A stretch of DNA of 64,000 bases from a virus, in IMG/VR virus record IMGVR_UViG_3300025545_000003, positions 42,831 through 106,830 of that record. One strand, given 5' to 3'. A program made the position numbers and the translations under genes. Positions 29,822 to 36,230 of the stretch are shown in pieces; the stretch's first letter is position 1, and every line of letters begins with the position of its first letter. The notes under the pieces are model-generated. The model worked only from the letters and a program-made list of their open reading frames with translations, did not search any database and had not been told where the DNA came from.

Positions 29822-29893
29822 TGGAAAGGGGTGGAATCGAACCACCGACACGGGGATTTTCAGTCCCCTGCTCTACCTCTGAGCTACCCCTCC
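29822..29893 (-). tRNA. tRNA-Phe (anticodon GAA)
   Basis: Acceptor GGAGGGG/CCUUUCC (two G-U), D-arm GCUC/GAGC, anticodon stem GGGGA/UCCCC with loop CUGAAAA, T-arm GGUGG-UUCGAUU-CCACC. Its 5' end overlaps the stop of the QueF-like gene. Confidence 0.92.
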
Positions 29894-30294
29894 ATGCGTT
29901 TCCAGTCCCCGAACTCCTCCTTGCCGCCCCTGCACCCCCAGTCCGAGTCGATGACCAGGCGGGACGAGATCCCGCCACGGGGCCGGAGGTCCGCTACGAG
30001 GCGCAACCGGGCCGGTTCATAGACCGCCACGAGATCCTCGTAGATGACGTTGATGAGGCGTTCGTAGGAGATCACCTTGGACCTGAAGGCCACCACGTAC
30101 TCCTTGAGTGCCTTCAGTTCGATGATCCAGTCCGCCGGGTAGAAGACCAACGTCAGGTGACCGAAGTCCGGTTGCTGTTTGACGCCCATGAACGTCAACT
30201 CCGGGATCTCCATCCTGATCTCGTACCCGTCTGGGTCGGGGTTCGGCAGCCTCTTCAGCTTGTCCTTCTCCGACCACTTGTCATGCTTGCCCAT
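29884..30294 (-). CDS. QueF-fold protein lacking the catalytic cysteine
   Basis: 136 residues from the ATG behind GGGGGAAC. The T-fold of QueF (preQ0 reductase) is clear: P-E-L-T-F-M, Q-Q-P-D-F, I-I-E-L-K-A-L-K-E-Y, I-N-V-I-Y-E-D-L-V, R-P-R-G-G-I-S-S. QueF reduces the nitrile of preQ0 through a thioimide formed by a Cys in L-C-P-x-T-G-Q-P-D-F. Here that Cys is Gly and one residue is deleted, and the usual His is changed. The Asp, the substrate-binding Glu and the PRGG loop remain. It probably binds a 7-deazaguanine or a pterin-like compound without reducing it. It sits inside the tRNA array and its stop lies in the tRNA-Phe acceptor. Confidence 0.78.
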   Translation of the reverse strand: MGKHDKWSEKDKLKRLPNPDPDGYEIRMEIPELTFMGVKQQPDFGHLTLVFYPADWIIELKALKEYVVAFRSKVISYERLINVIYEDLVAVYEPARLRLVADLRPRGGISSRLVIDSDWGCRGGKEEFGDWKRMEG

Positions 30295-30333
30295 GTCGTT
30301 CCCCCTTGTTGTCCGGGGAACTATACCGATCAG

Positions 30334-30407
30334 TGCCAAGGGGCGGGATCGAACCGCCGACACCCCGGATTTCACCCGAGTGCTCTACCTACCTGAGCTA
30401 CCTTGGC
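30334..30407 (-). tRNA. tRNA-Phe (anticodon GAA), second copy
   Basis: Acceptor GCCAAGG/CCUUGGC, D-arm GCUC/GAGC, anticodon stem CUCGG/CCGGG with loop GUGAAAU, T-arm GGCGG-UUCGAUC-CCGCC. Confidence 0.87.
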
Positions 30408-30413
30408 AGAAGG

Positions 30414-30485
30414 CAGAGGTAGTGGGAATCGAACCCACCCGACGGTCGGTTTTGGAGACCAACCCGCTTACCCAGAGCCACCTCT
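30414..30485 (-). tRNA. tRNA-Trp (anticodon CCA)
   Basis: Acceptor AGAGGUG/UACCUCU, anticodon stem UUGGU/ACCGA with loop CUCCAAA, T-arm GUGGG-UUCGAUU-CCCAC, discriminator G as usual for Trp. The D-arm (GCU/AGC) is short. Confidence 0.88.
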
Positions 30486-30493
30486 ACAAGAAT

Positions 30494-30517
30494 GTGCGGG
30501 GAATCGAACCGGGGCTT
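30494..30517 (-). pseudogene. Degenerate T-arm fragment of a tRNA
   Basis: CCCCGGUUCGAUUCCCCG-like sequence directly after the stop of the next upstream gene. The loop is intact but the stem no longer pairs, and no other tRNA part is present. Confidence 0.5.
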
Positions 30518-30519
30518 TG

Positions 30520-30975
30520 CTAGCGAATGAACTTGAGGGCTTGGGCGTTGACCATCTTCAGGATGTCACGGGGGGACATGGAGGCGAAGGAGGTCATCGA
30601 CATGGAGTGCGTGCTGGTTTCCTCGTCCTCGATCCCCTTTTCCTCTACATAGACGAACACCCACCACTGTACCTGGTTGCGTTGGAAGTCGGGGGTGAAG
30701 TACGCGATGACGTGGTCCTCACCCGGAGTCGAGGACTGGCTGGGGGAGGGGAGATTCGGGAAAGCGATCTCCACAGTCATCCCCTTCCTGTAAATCTCGC
30801 CCACATGGTCGGCCTGCGTGGCCTTGCCGACCTTCTTCATCCACTGGAAGAATGCCTTGTGGAACAGACCGATAAGGTCACCCGTTGCCGCCTCTTTCCG
30901 CAGAAGGGGCAGGATGTGCTTGCGGGTTTCAGGTACTTCATGGGCCAGTCTGACCAGTTCGCTTTTAAGATCCAT
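30520..30975 (-). CDS. Hypothetical protein with an LAHxxPxxRxxLLPLL-like start
   Basis: 151 residues from the ATG behind GGAGGACC. The N-terminal helix reads L-V-R-L-A-H-E-V-P-E-T-R-K-H-I-L-P-L-L, a motif I have seen in many phage and plasmid proteins of unknown role, perhaps a targeting or cleavage peptide. The rest contains W-W-V-F-V-Y-V and a Ser/Met-rich turn. It lies between tRNA-Leu(TAA) and tRNA-Trp, transcribed with them. Confidence 0.65.
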   Translation of the reverse strand: MDLKSELVRLAHEVPETRKHILPLLRKEAATGDLIGLFHKAFFQWMKKVGKATQADHVGEIYRKGMTVEIAFPNLPSPSQSSTPGEDHVIAYFTPDFQRNQVQWWVFVYVEEKGIEDEETSTHSMSMTSFASMSPRDILKMVNAQALKFIR

Positions 30976-31019
30976 GGGGTCCTCCTGTGTCCCTAATGGA
31001 ACCTTATAGCCCAAGTAGG

Positions 31020-31102
31020 TGCCAGAGGGGGGACTCGAACCCCCACGCCTCAAGGATATCCGGGCTTAAACCGGATGCGGCTACCAGTTACGCCATCCCG
31101 GC
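31020..31102 (-). tRNA. tRNA-Leu (anticodon TAA)
   Basis: Acceptor GCCGGGA/CUCUGGC with one mismatch and two G-U, anticodon stem UCCGG/CCGGA with loop UUUAAGC, variable arm, T-arm GGGGG-UUCGAGU-CCCCC. Confidence 0.86.
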
Positions 31103-31111
31103 GTATGAAAG

Positions 31112-31197
31112 TGGATGATCAAGGAATCGAACCTTGCTGCCGCGTCAGCGGACCGGGGTTACAGCCCAGCGCAAGCACCAGCTTGACCGTATCATCC
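31112..31197 (-). tRNA. tRNA-Tyr (anticodon GTA), third copy
   Basis: Acceptor GGAUGAU/AUCAUCC, anticodon stem CUGGG/CCCGG with loop CUGUAAC, long variable arm, T-arm CAAGG-UUCGAUU-CCUUG. The D-arm is unusual (CAAG/CUUG). Confidence 0.85.
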
Positions 31198-31202
31198 AGA
31201 GG

Positions 31203-31289
31203 CGGAGGGAGAGGGAGTCGAACCCTCAAGGCCGATTAAGGCTCGTCCGGTTAGCAACCGGGTGCAGTCACCGATCTGCTTGCCCCTCC
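31203..31289 (-). tRNA. tRNA-Ser (anticodon GCT)
   Basis: Acceptor GGAGGGG/UCCCUCC, anticodon loop UUGCUAA on CCCGG/CCGGA, class II variable arm, T-arm GAGGG-UUCGACU-CCCUC, discriminator G. Confidence 0.91.
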
Positions 31290-31414
31290 GTGAATTGGAC
31301 CGGGTCGCTCTTATCGTCTTCCTGGGGCGTTGCCACCCCGCAGACGTTTATCCACGACCAACCGCTGTACAAGCGGCTGCGCTATCCCCCGAGGGGGAGC
31401 CCAACGACCCAAAG
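31290..31414 (-). other. Structured spacer between tRNAs
   Basis: The minus-strand RNA can form several hairpins, including a 6-bp stem GGGGUG/CGCCCC closed by a GCAA tetraloop (31324-31339) and a CCGCU/AGCGG stem. No tRNA or frame is convincing. Confidence 0.4.
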
Positions 31415-31497
31415 TGCTGCTGAAAGGAGTCGAACCTTCACGCCCCGAAGGACACTTGGACCTGAACCAAGCGCGTCTACCATTCCGCCACAGCAGC
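31415..31497 (-). tRNA. tRNA-Leu (anticodon CAG)
   Basis: Acceptor GCUGCUG/CAGCAGC, D-arm with GGUAGAC, anticodon stem CUUGG/CCAAG with loop UUCAGGU, variable arm, T-arm GAAGG-UUCGACU-CCUUU. First tRNA of the minus-strand array. Confidence 0.92.
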
Positions 31498-31598
31498 AAA
31501 GAACGGTGCTGGAAGCTGGGCAACTCCCAGCACCGAAGACCTACTATTCAATTGTCAAAGACCCTCTGGCCGCCGCCCTGTGGCAGAGGCCCTAAACG

Positions 31599-31633
31599 CA
31601 AAAAGCCCGCTCCGGGTGTGTCCGGGCGGGCTT
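31599..31633 (-). terminator. Intrinsic terminator
   Basis: Minus strand hairpin with outer stem AAGCCCGC/GCGGGCUU and an inner CCGG pair, followed by a run of U. It ends the small transcript that begins near 31840 and lies upstream of the tRNA array. Confidence 0.85.
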
Positions 31634-31655
31634 CCAAGGTCAGCAGATGTTGTGC

Positions 31656-31754
31656 TTACCCCGTTACACCCTCCGGCGCACTCGTGGACAGATACGACCA
31701 GCCGGTAAGGCTGACGTGCGTCCGCAAGCTGAAGGTTGTAAATAAGGTCTGCAT
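31656..31754 (-). CDS. Small peptide gene with its own promoter and terminator
   Basis: 32 codons starting at ATG 31754 behind AGGAGAG, ending TAA. The product begins M-Q-T-L-F-T-T-F-S-L-R and ends A-P-E-G-V-T-G; codons end mainly in G or C. A phage-type promoter lies about 95 bp upstream and the terminator 23 nt downstream. Function unknown; the leader of about 85 nt could also be a regulatory RNA. Confidence 0.55.
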   Translation of the reverse strand: MQTLFTTFSLRTHVSLTGWSYLSTSAPEGVTG

Positions 31755-31847
31755 CTCGGTCTCTCCTGTTCGCCCCTGACGCTAGAGGCCCTTTGGGCTC
31801 CTGTCAAGGCTTTTCTCACGAAGATCCCCACAGGGGGGCTTCACGTC

Positions 31848-31876
31848 CGTCCACACAGAACAGGAAGGGCCTAAGC
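31848..31876 (-). promoter_or_regulatory. Phage-type promoter of the small transcript
   Basis: Minus strand GCTTAG, 17 bp, TGGACG. The spacer is nearly the same as in the copy at 15882-15910. Confidence 0.5.
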
Positions 31877-31929
31877 CCCTTGCCGGTAGATTCGTTATGA
31901 GGCTACTCCAGTAGGACATGGAGGCCCGC

Positions 31930-32529
31930 ATGAGCAAGCACACGAACCGGGTAGCAGCCCGGTATATTAAGAGAGCCGCCAGCGAAGACCGCAAACAGTT
32001 CGACATGGGCGTCAAGGCCATCGGGACATCGCTCCTGCGGATGAAGGACGTGGTCTTCCTCTGGACAGGGAGGGGAACACCCCCTCCGGGACACGGGGCA
32101 GAGGGCTACGAGTCCCTGGCTGACGTGTACGGCCCTGTGCAGCATGTCGTGAACAAGATCGAGGACCTTGAGAAAGCCTACATCAGCCTCAAGCGTGTTC
32201 GTGTGGCCTCCAAGCGGATGGACCCCAAGTTCAAGCGGGCCGTCATTCCGTTGTTCAAGCGGGCAGGCCTGGATGGCAACGGGCGGTTCAGGAAGCCCCA
32301 ACACGGGTACTCCAAGGCGTTGGACATCCTCGCCAAGTTCGAGATCGAACTGGACGACGTCGTGTCGTCCCACCTGTTCAACGGGGACAGCGGGACGATC
32401 CGGGCGGACCTGGCCTATTCGAACTCAGAGGACCCGTTCTCCCCTGAGTCGATTTCCAACTCGGTGCTGGTCATTTCGTTCACTAAGATGGCCAAGGACA
32501 GCTATGAGGTGCTGGCGTATCTGTCATGA
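31930..32529 (+). CDS. Hypothetical protein
   Basis: 199 residues; I prefer the ATG at 31930, preceded by GGAGG, over the ATG at 31918 that overlaps it. Basic N-terminus (R-V-A-A-R-Y-I-K-R-A-A-S), a motif like those at the ends of putative virion proteins in this phage. The middle has a Gly/Pro loop (G-R-G-T-P-P-P-G-H-G). No family recognised. Confidence 0.68.
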   Translation: MSKHTNRVAARYIKRAASEDRKQFDMGVKAIGTSLLRMKDVVFLWTGRGTPPPGHGAEGYESLADVYGPVQHVVNKIEDLEKAYISLKRVRVASKRMDPKFKRAVIPLFKRAGLDGNGRFRKPQHGYSKALDILAKFEIELDDVVSSHLFNGDSGTIRADLAYSNSEDPFSPESISNSVLVISFTKMAKDSYEVLAYLS

Positions 32530-32714
32530 AACGACTGGCCCCGAGGGTACTGGCCGCTATGAAGCAACACCCGGAGTTCAGAGAGTACAAGAAAGCCCTC
32601 ATGGGTTGCTGTAGGGCACCGCAAGACAAGGTGATGCGCCGACGGCTGGTCGCCTTCAGTCTCCAGAATCCCAAGTTCCAGCCCATCATCACGGGGATCC
32701 TGGTCAATGCCTGA
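32526..32714 (+). CDS. Small basic protein
   Basis: 62 residues, coupled by ATGA to the upstream gene. Basic and helical (M-K-R-L-A-P-R-V-L-A-A-M-K-Q-H), possibly DNA- or RNA-binding. No family recognised. Confidence 0.58.
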   Translation: MKRLAPRVLAAMKQHPEFREYKKALMGCCRAPQDKVMRRRLVAFSLQNPKFQPIITGILVNA

Positions 32715-32880
32715 GCTTCACCTCTATGACTTCGACGGCACCCTGTTCCGGTCCCCAGAGGAACCGAAGTGGTGGAGCGACGTGTCGAAGAAGAACTGGT
32801 GGACCTCCGCACCCTCCCTCGATGAGCCCTGTGTCCCCCGGCAGCCAAAGTTCAAGTACACGGGCAAGAACAAGCCCTAG
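32707..32880 (+). CDS. N-terminal fragment of a HAD/Swiss-army-knife-like protein
   Basis: 57 residues, overlapping the previous gene by 8 nt. The start H-L-Y-D-F-D-G-T-L-F-R-S-P is the first motif of the HAD-like domain found in 'Swiss Army Knife' RNA-repair proteins. The next residues (W-W-S-D-V-S-K-K-N-W-W) also match that group. The rest of the fold is missing, so this is a remnant or a minimal peptide. It lies just before the chaperonin. Confidence 0.55.
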   Translation: MPELHLYDFDGTLFRSPEEPKWWSDVSKKNWWTSAPSLDEPCVPRQPKFKYTGKNKP

Positions 32881-32903
32881 CCCTCATGTCCCACGCTATC
32901 GGG

Positions 32904-32909
32904 TAGAAT
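32904..32909 (+). promoter_or_regulatory. -10 box of the groEL-like gene
   Basis: CGGGTAGAAT ends 5 nt before the ATG at 32915, so the transcript should start at the ATG. No GCTTAG is found at the usual distance. Confidence 0.5.
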
Positions 32910-32914
32910 GAGGC

Positions 32915-34483
32915 ATGAAGAGCACGCCGAAACATATCAGGCACGGACTCACCGCCCGCAACCCCCTCCTCGAAGGAGCCCTCGCACTGGCCCGTGCGGT
33001 TGCCGTCACCTACGGTCCACATGGGCGTATCGCCTTGTTAGATAGATTCGCAGGGCTTCTCCCCACGAAAGATGGGGTCACAGTGGCGAGGGAGATCCAG
33101 TTGGAAGGCCCGAGGGCTCTCGGGGCGGACATCCTTAAGTACTCCTGCATAGCCCTGAATGATAAGTGCGGGGACGGAACAACCACCGCCGCCATCGTCA
33201 GCGCCGCCCTCCTTCGGGAAGGCCACAAGCGGATCGTGGCCGGGGTGGAACCGAGGACGGTTTGCAACGAGTTGCAAACCGCCTCCGAGAGAGCCATCGA
33301 GGCCATCCGTGAGATGTCCGTCCGGGCCGACAACCAGAAGGACCTGGATCACGTAGCCCGCATCGCCAGCAACGGAGACGATGACGTGGCCCGGTGCCTC
33401 GCTGAAGGTGCCATGGCCGTCGGCAAGGACGGGACGATCTCCATCGAGGACGGCTATGGCACGGAGACCGTGTTGGAGTACAAGGACGGCTTCGAGTGTG
33501 ACGCCCGCCTAGCCTCCCACCACTTCCAAGGCCCAGAGGGTGCCCTCAAGTTGGAAGGTGCCCTCGTGGCGGTGGTCAACCAGCCCATCCACCAGGTGAC
33601 AGACGTGGTCTCCCTGTTGGAGGAAGCCTCCCAGTGGCCCAACAACCCGCTGCTGATCTTCGCCCCCTCGTTCAGCGGGATGGTCAACATGACCATCGGC
33701 ATGAACATCAAGGCGTCGAACGTCACGGCTTACCCGGTGCTGGCTCCGGGCGTCCACGTCCAGAAGGTCGAGTACCTGAAGGACATCGCCGCCATGGCTG
33801 GGGCCGTGTTCATTGACCCGGAGGCGGGCCAGAGCGTTAGGAAGTGGCAGCCGGAGTGGTTCGGCTCCTTGCGCCGTGCGACCGTCGGCATGAAGTCCTC
33901 CCTGTTGGAAGGCTATGATGAGCCGGACAAGCAGGCAGCCCGTGACGCACGCATCCGGGAACTGGAGGGCTTGGAGCGCACTACCACCTCTGAGTTCGAC
34001 CTGGACAGGATCAAGGAGCGCAAGGCCAAGCTCGCCGACGGCTTCGTGATCCTACGGGTGGGCGGCATCACCGAGTCCGCTATGAAGGAACGCCGTGCCC
34101 GTGTGGAAGACGCCTTTGGAGCCGTCAGGGCGGCCCTCAGAGAGGGCCTGGTTCCCGGTGGCGGCACAGTGTACCTCCGGGCCGCCGAAGCGCTCACAGG
34201 GGAAGCACGGGGCACAGGGGGCGACATTCTCCGCAAAGCCCTCCAGGCCCCCGCACTGATGTTAGCTGGTAACGCGGGCCTCGACCCTCACGCTGTCCTG
34301 CACCAGATCGCTGAACACGATTCTCCGTGGGGCGGACTAGACGCCCGCACCGGACAAGTAAGGGACCTGTCACAGGACCCCAAGATAGTAGACCCCACAG
34401 CAGTAGCGGTTGAGGTGGTACGTGCCGCCGTGTCCGTTGCTGTAACTCTGCTGACGGTCGAGTGCTCCGTTGGCAAGGCTTAG
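32915..34483 (+). CDS. groEL: GroEL-like chaperonin
   Basis: 522 residues, close to bacterial GroEL in length. Motifs: T-Y-G-P-H-G-R near residue 32, L-P-T-K-D-G-V-T-V-A, the ATP site C-G-D-G-T-T-T-A-A, E-G-L-V-P-G-G-G near 408, and A-L-Q-A-P. The Gly-Met tail is absent. No groES is visible in the window, so the phage chaperonin must use host GroES or act alone, as proposed for single-ring phage GroELs. Translation likely starts at the 5' end of the mRNA. Confidence 0.93.
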   Translation: MKSTPKHIRHGLTARNPLLEGALALARAVAVTYGPHGRIALLDRFAGLLPTKDGVTVAREIQLEGPRALGADILKYSCIALNDKCGDGTTTAAIVSAALLREGHKRIVAGVEPRTVCNELQTASERAIEAIREMSVRADNQKDLDHVARIASNGDDDVARCLAEGAMAVGKDGTISIEDGYGTETVLEYKDGFECDARLASHHFQGPEGALKLEGALVAVVNQPIHQVTDVVSLLEEASQWPNNPLLIFAPSFSGMVNMTIGMNIKASNVTAYPVLAPGVHVQKVEYLKDIAAMAGAVFIDPEAGQSVRKWQPEWFGSLRRATVGMKSSLLEGYDEPDKQAARDARIRELEGLERTTTSEFDLDRIKERKAKLADGFVILRVGGITESAMKERRARVEDAFGAVRAALREGLVPGGGTVYLRAAEALTGEARGTGGDILRKALQAPALMLAGNAGLDPHAVLHQIAEHDSPWGGLDARTGQVRDLSQDPKIVDPTAVAVEVVRAAVSVAVTLLTVECSVGKA

Positions 34484-34522
34484 CCCAGTGTTTTCACGGG
34501 TTGAAGAAGTAGGAGGTGGGAA

Positions 34523-34696
34523 ATGGAAGCACTTGGTTTGACACTCGGAGCCCTTGTCATATTCGGCAAGGCTATCGGCCTGTTCCTGCTCATCTTCCTC
34601 CCCTGTTGGGTGCTGGCACGCCTCGGGAAGGGTTACAAGAGGTGGGAGCGCCGACAGAGGGAGAGCGAATGGTCGATCAAGCTGATCCCGGACTGA
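34523..34696 (+). CDS. Small single-pass membrane protein
   Basis: 57 residues behind AGGAGGTG. One long hydrophobic helix (about residues 5-30), then a basic stretch (L-G-K-G-Y-K-R-W-E-R-R-Q-R). Its end overlaps the next gene. It could be a holin-like or membrane-anchor peptide; no family recognised. Confidence 0.6.
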   Translation: MEALGLTLGALVIFGKAIGLFLLIFLPCWVLARLGKGYKRWERRQRESEWSIKLIPD

Positions 34697-35109
34697 CACC
34701 GCCCGCAGAACTGAAGCTCAAGGGCACGAACAACGAACACAAAACCATCGTGGTTGAGGTACGGATCTGCCAGAACCCGAACGGGATGATCTACTCCTCC
34801 CACAACCTACAGGACGCCGGGGACGAACGGGTGTCGAAGGGCATGCTGGGGCATGGCACACAGGCCATCGCTTACGGACTGCTGATCGAAGCCCTGCGCC
34901 GTGAGGCGTACCTGTCCACGCTGGCACAGTTGACCGGGGACAAGGATTTCCTCACCAAGTACAAGGATGGGGACGAGAAAACCCGTGAGGCGTTGGAGCG
35001 CAAGGTGGCCGAAACCCTCCGTCATGTCGTCAACTCCATCATCGAGAAGAACGGCACGGACATGTCGAAGGAAGTCCTGCACATGGCCCTGAAACAGATC
35101 GGTCGCTAG
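34669..35109 (+). CDS. Hypothetical protein
   Basis: 146 residues from the ATG behind GGAGAGCG, overlapping the membrane protein by 28 nt. An alpha/beta N-terminal half (K-T-I-V-V-E-V-R-I) and a helical C-terminal half with E/K heptads. No family recognised. Confidence 0.65.
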   Translation: MVDQADPGLTPPAELKLKGTNNEHKTIVVEVRICQNPNGMIYSSHNLQDAGDERVSKGMLGHGTQAIAYGLLIEALRREAYLSTLAQLTGDKDFLTKYKDGDEKTREALERKVAETLRHVVNSIIEKNGTDMSKEVLHMALKQIGR

Positions 35110-35157
35110 GTGCTCGCCCGTCAAGTTTCGGGTATCCTATGCAGGAGAGGTGATGTG

Positions 35158-35406
35158 ATGACCAAGTCGAGTGCTGCACTGGCGATCAAACGCCCGGTCC
35201 TGTTCAGGAAGTTCCGGGGCCTCAACGATGAGGATCCGCCTGACGTAGAGACCCCCACAGACCCGCAGGAGGCCATGGAGTTGGGCTACAAGCTCGGACT
35301 CAAGCGTGGGTGGGGCGAGGGACTAGCGGACGGCGTGGACGTTGGGTTGGATGTTGGCGTCGAGGTAGCAGCGGAAGCCGCAGAAGAACCCTTCGACGTC
35401 AATTAG
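35158..35406 (+). CDS. Hypothetical protein
   Basis: 82 residues with GGAGAGGTG before the ATG and a TATCCT -10-like box upstream. The C-terminal half repeats G-x-x-x-G (G-L-A-D-G-V-D-V-G-L-D-V-G-V), like a glycine-zipper helix of small phage envelope proteins. Its stop overlaps the end of the minus-strand HU-like gene. Confidence 0.6.
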   Translation: MTKSSAALAIKRPVLFRKFRGLNDEDPPDVETPTDPQEAMELGYKLGLKRGWGEGLADGVDVGLDVGVEVAAEAAEEPFDVN

Positions 35407-35669
35407 CCTTTCCTCAACCGTACTCCCCCCTTCAAACGAATAACCAACGACGACGGCACGACGACTCCGTCTTCCGGTCGGCCCATCGGCGGGACAACTA
35501 CTCGAGACTTCGTGCGGTGTGTTCGGAACACGCCCAAGGGGGTTCGGACGGAATCATCCTCTTCCAAGGACAGGAGTGCGTCTGGCAGGCAGAACATGAC
35601 TGCCCGTACCTGTTCAGCGGGGACACCCGAAAACCGGGCGATCTTCTGTATCAAAAAATCGTATCTCAT
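35403..35669 (-). CDS. HU/IHF-like DNA-binding protein
   Basis: 88 residues from the ATG behind GGAAGGGTG. The N-terminal helices (F-L-I-Q-K-I-A-R-F-S-G-V) and the beta-arm region (R-T-P-L-G-V-F-R-T-H-R-T-K-S-R) match HU-fold proteins. The signature stretch G-F-G-x-F is G-V-F-R here. HU bends and compacts DNA. It is a lone minus-strand gene within a plus-strand block, converging on the gene at 35158. Two longer starts are possible. Confidence 0.68.
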   Translation of the reverse strand: MRYDFLIQKIARFSGVPAEQVRAVMFCLPDALLSLEEDDSVRTPLGVFRTHRTKSRVVVPPMGRPEDGVVVPSSLVIRLKGGVRLRKG

Positions 35670-35780
35670 CTGCACCCTTCCGTAGAGCCCGAGGGACTCT
35701 CCTACCATACCCTTGGGTTCAATGATCGTCCTATGACGAGGCATAGGTAGAGCGCTCTACGGGACTCTCTGGAGGTCACT

Positions 35781-36230
35781 ATGCCCCAAGGCAAACTGTT
35801 CAAGATGGCGAGTACGCTCGACGACGCCGTTCTTCGGACTGCCGCACAGGACGAAGATGCACGACGTTTCCTGCTTGCTCTCCACCGGCAGGCCAAGGGC
35901 TGGGACAAGCTCCCGAAGGGCTGGACGCAGGAGAGCGTCAAGAAGTTCTGGTCGTCCCTGACCGGGGACGTGAAGCACAAGGTTACGAAGTGCATCAAGG
36001 AGATGGACGGGAAGTTCGACGACCCTGGTGCCTTCTGCGCTTCCCTGGCCGACATGGTGACCCCCGGCTGGCGCACCAAGAAGACCGCCTTCAACAAGTA
36101 CAACGCCCCCGAGGTGCTGGCCCAACTGTTCAAGGCCCTTTCCGCCGCCGGGTTGGATGACGCTGTGGCGAACCTCCGGCAACGGAAGGTCCCGCAGATC
36201 GTGGACAAGGCATGGAGGGATCGAGGGTGA
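35781..36230 (+). CDS. Hypothetical protein of the C-A-S-L-A-D type
   Basis: 149 residues behind GGAGGTCACT. The central V-T-K-C-I-K-E-M-D-G-K-F-D-D-P-G-A-F-C-A-S-L is a short motif often seen in phage head-associated proteins of unknown role. The C-terminal part is basic and helical. GTGA couples it to the next gene. Confidence 0.65.
   Translation: MPQGKLFKMASTLDDAVLRTAAQDEDARRFLLALHRQAKGWDKLPKGWTQESVKKFWSSLTGDVKHKVTKCIKEMDGKFDDPGAFCASLADMVTPGWRTKKTAFNKYNAPEVLAQLFKALSAAGLDDAVANLRQRKVPQIVDKAWRDRG

Noticed and set aside
26994-31497. CRISPR array suggested by repeated GTCGAACC-like strings
   Set aside because: The repeats are T-arms of tRNAs on the minus strand, unevenly spaced and part of full cloverleaves.
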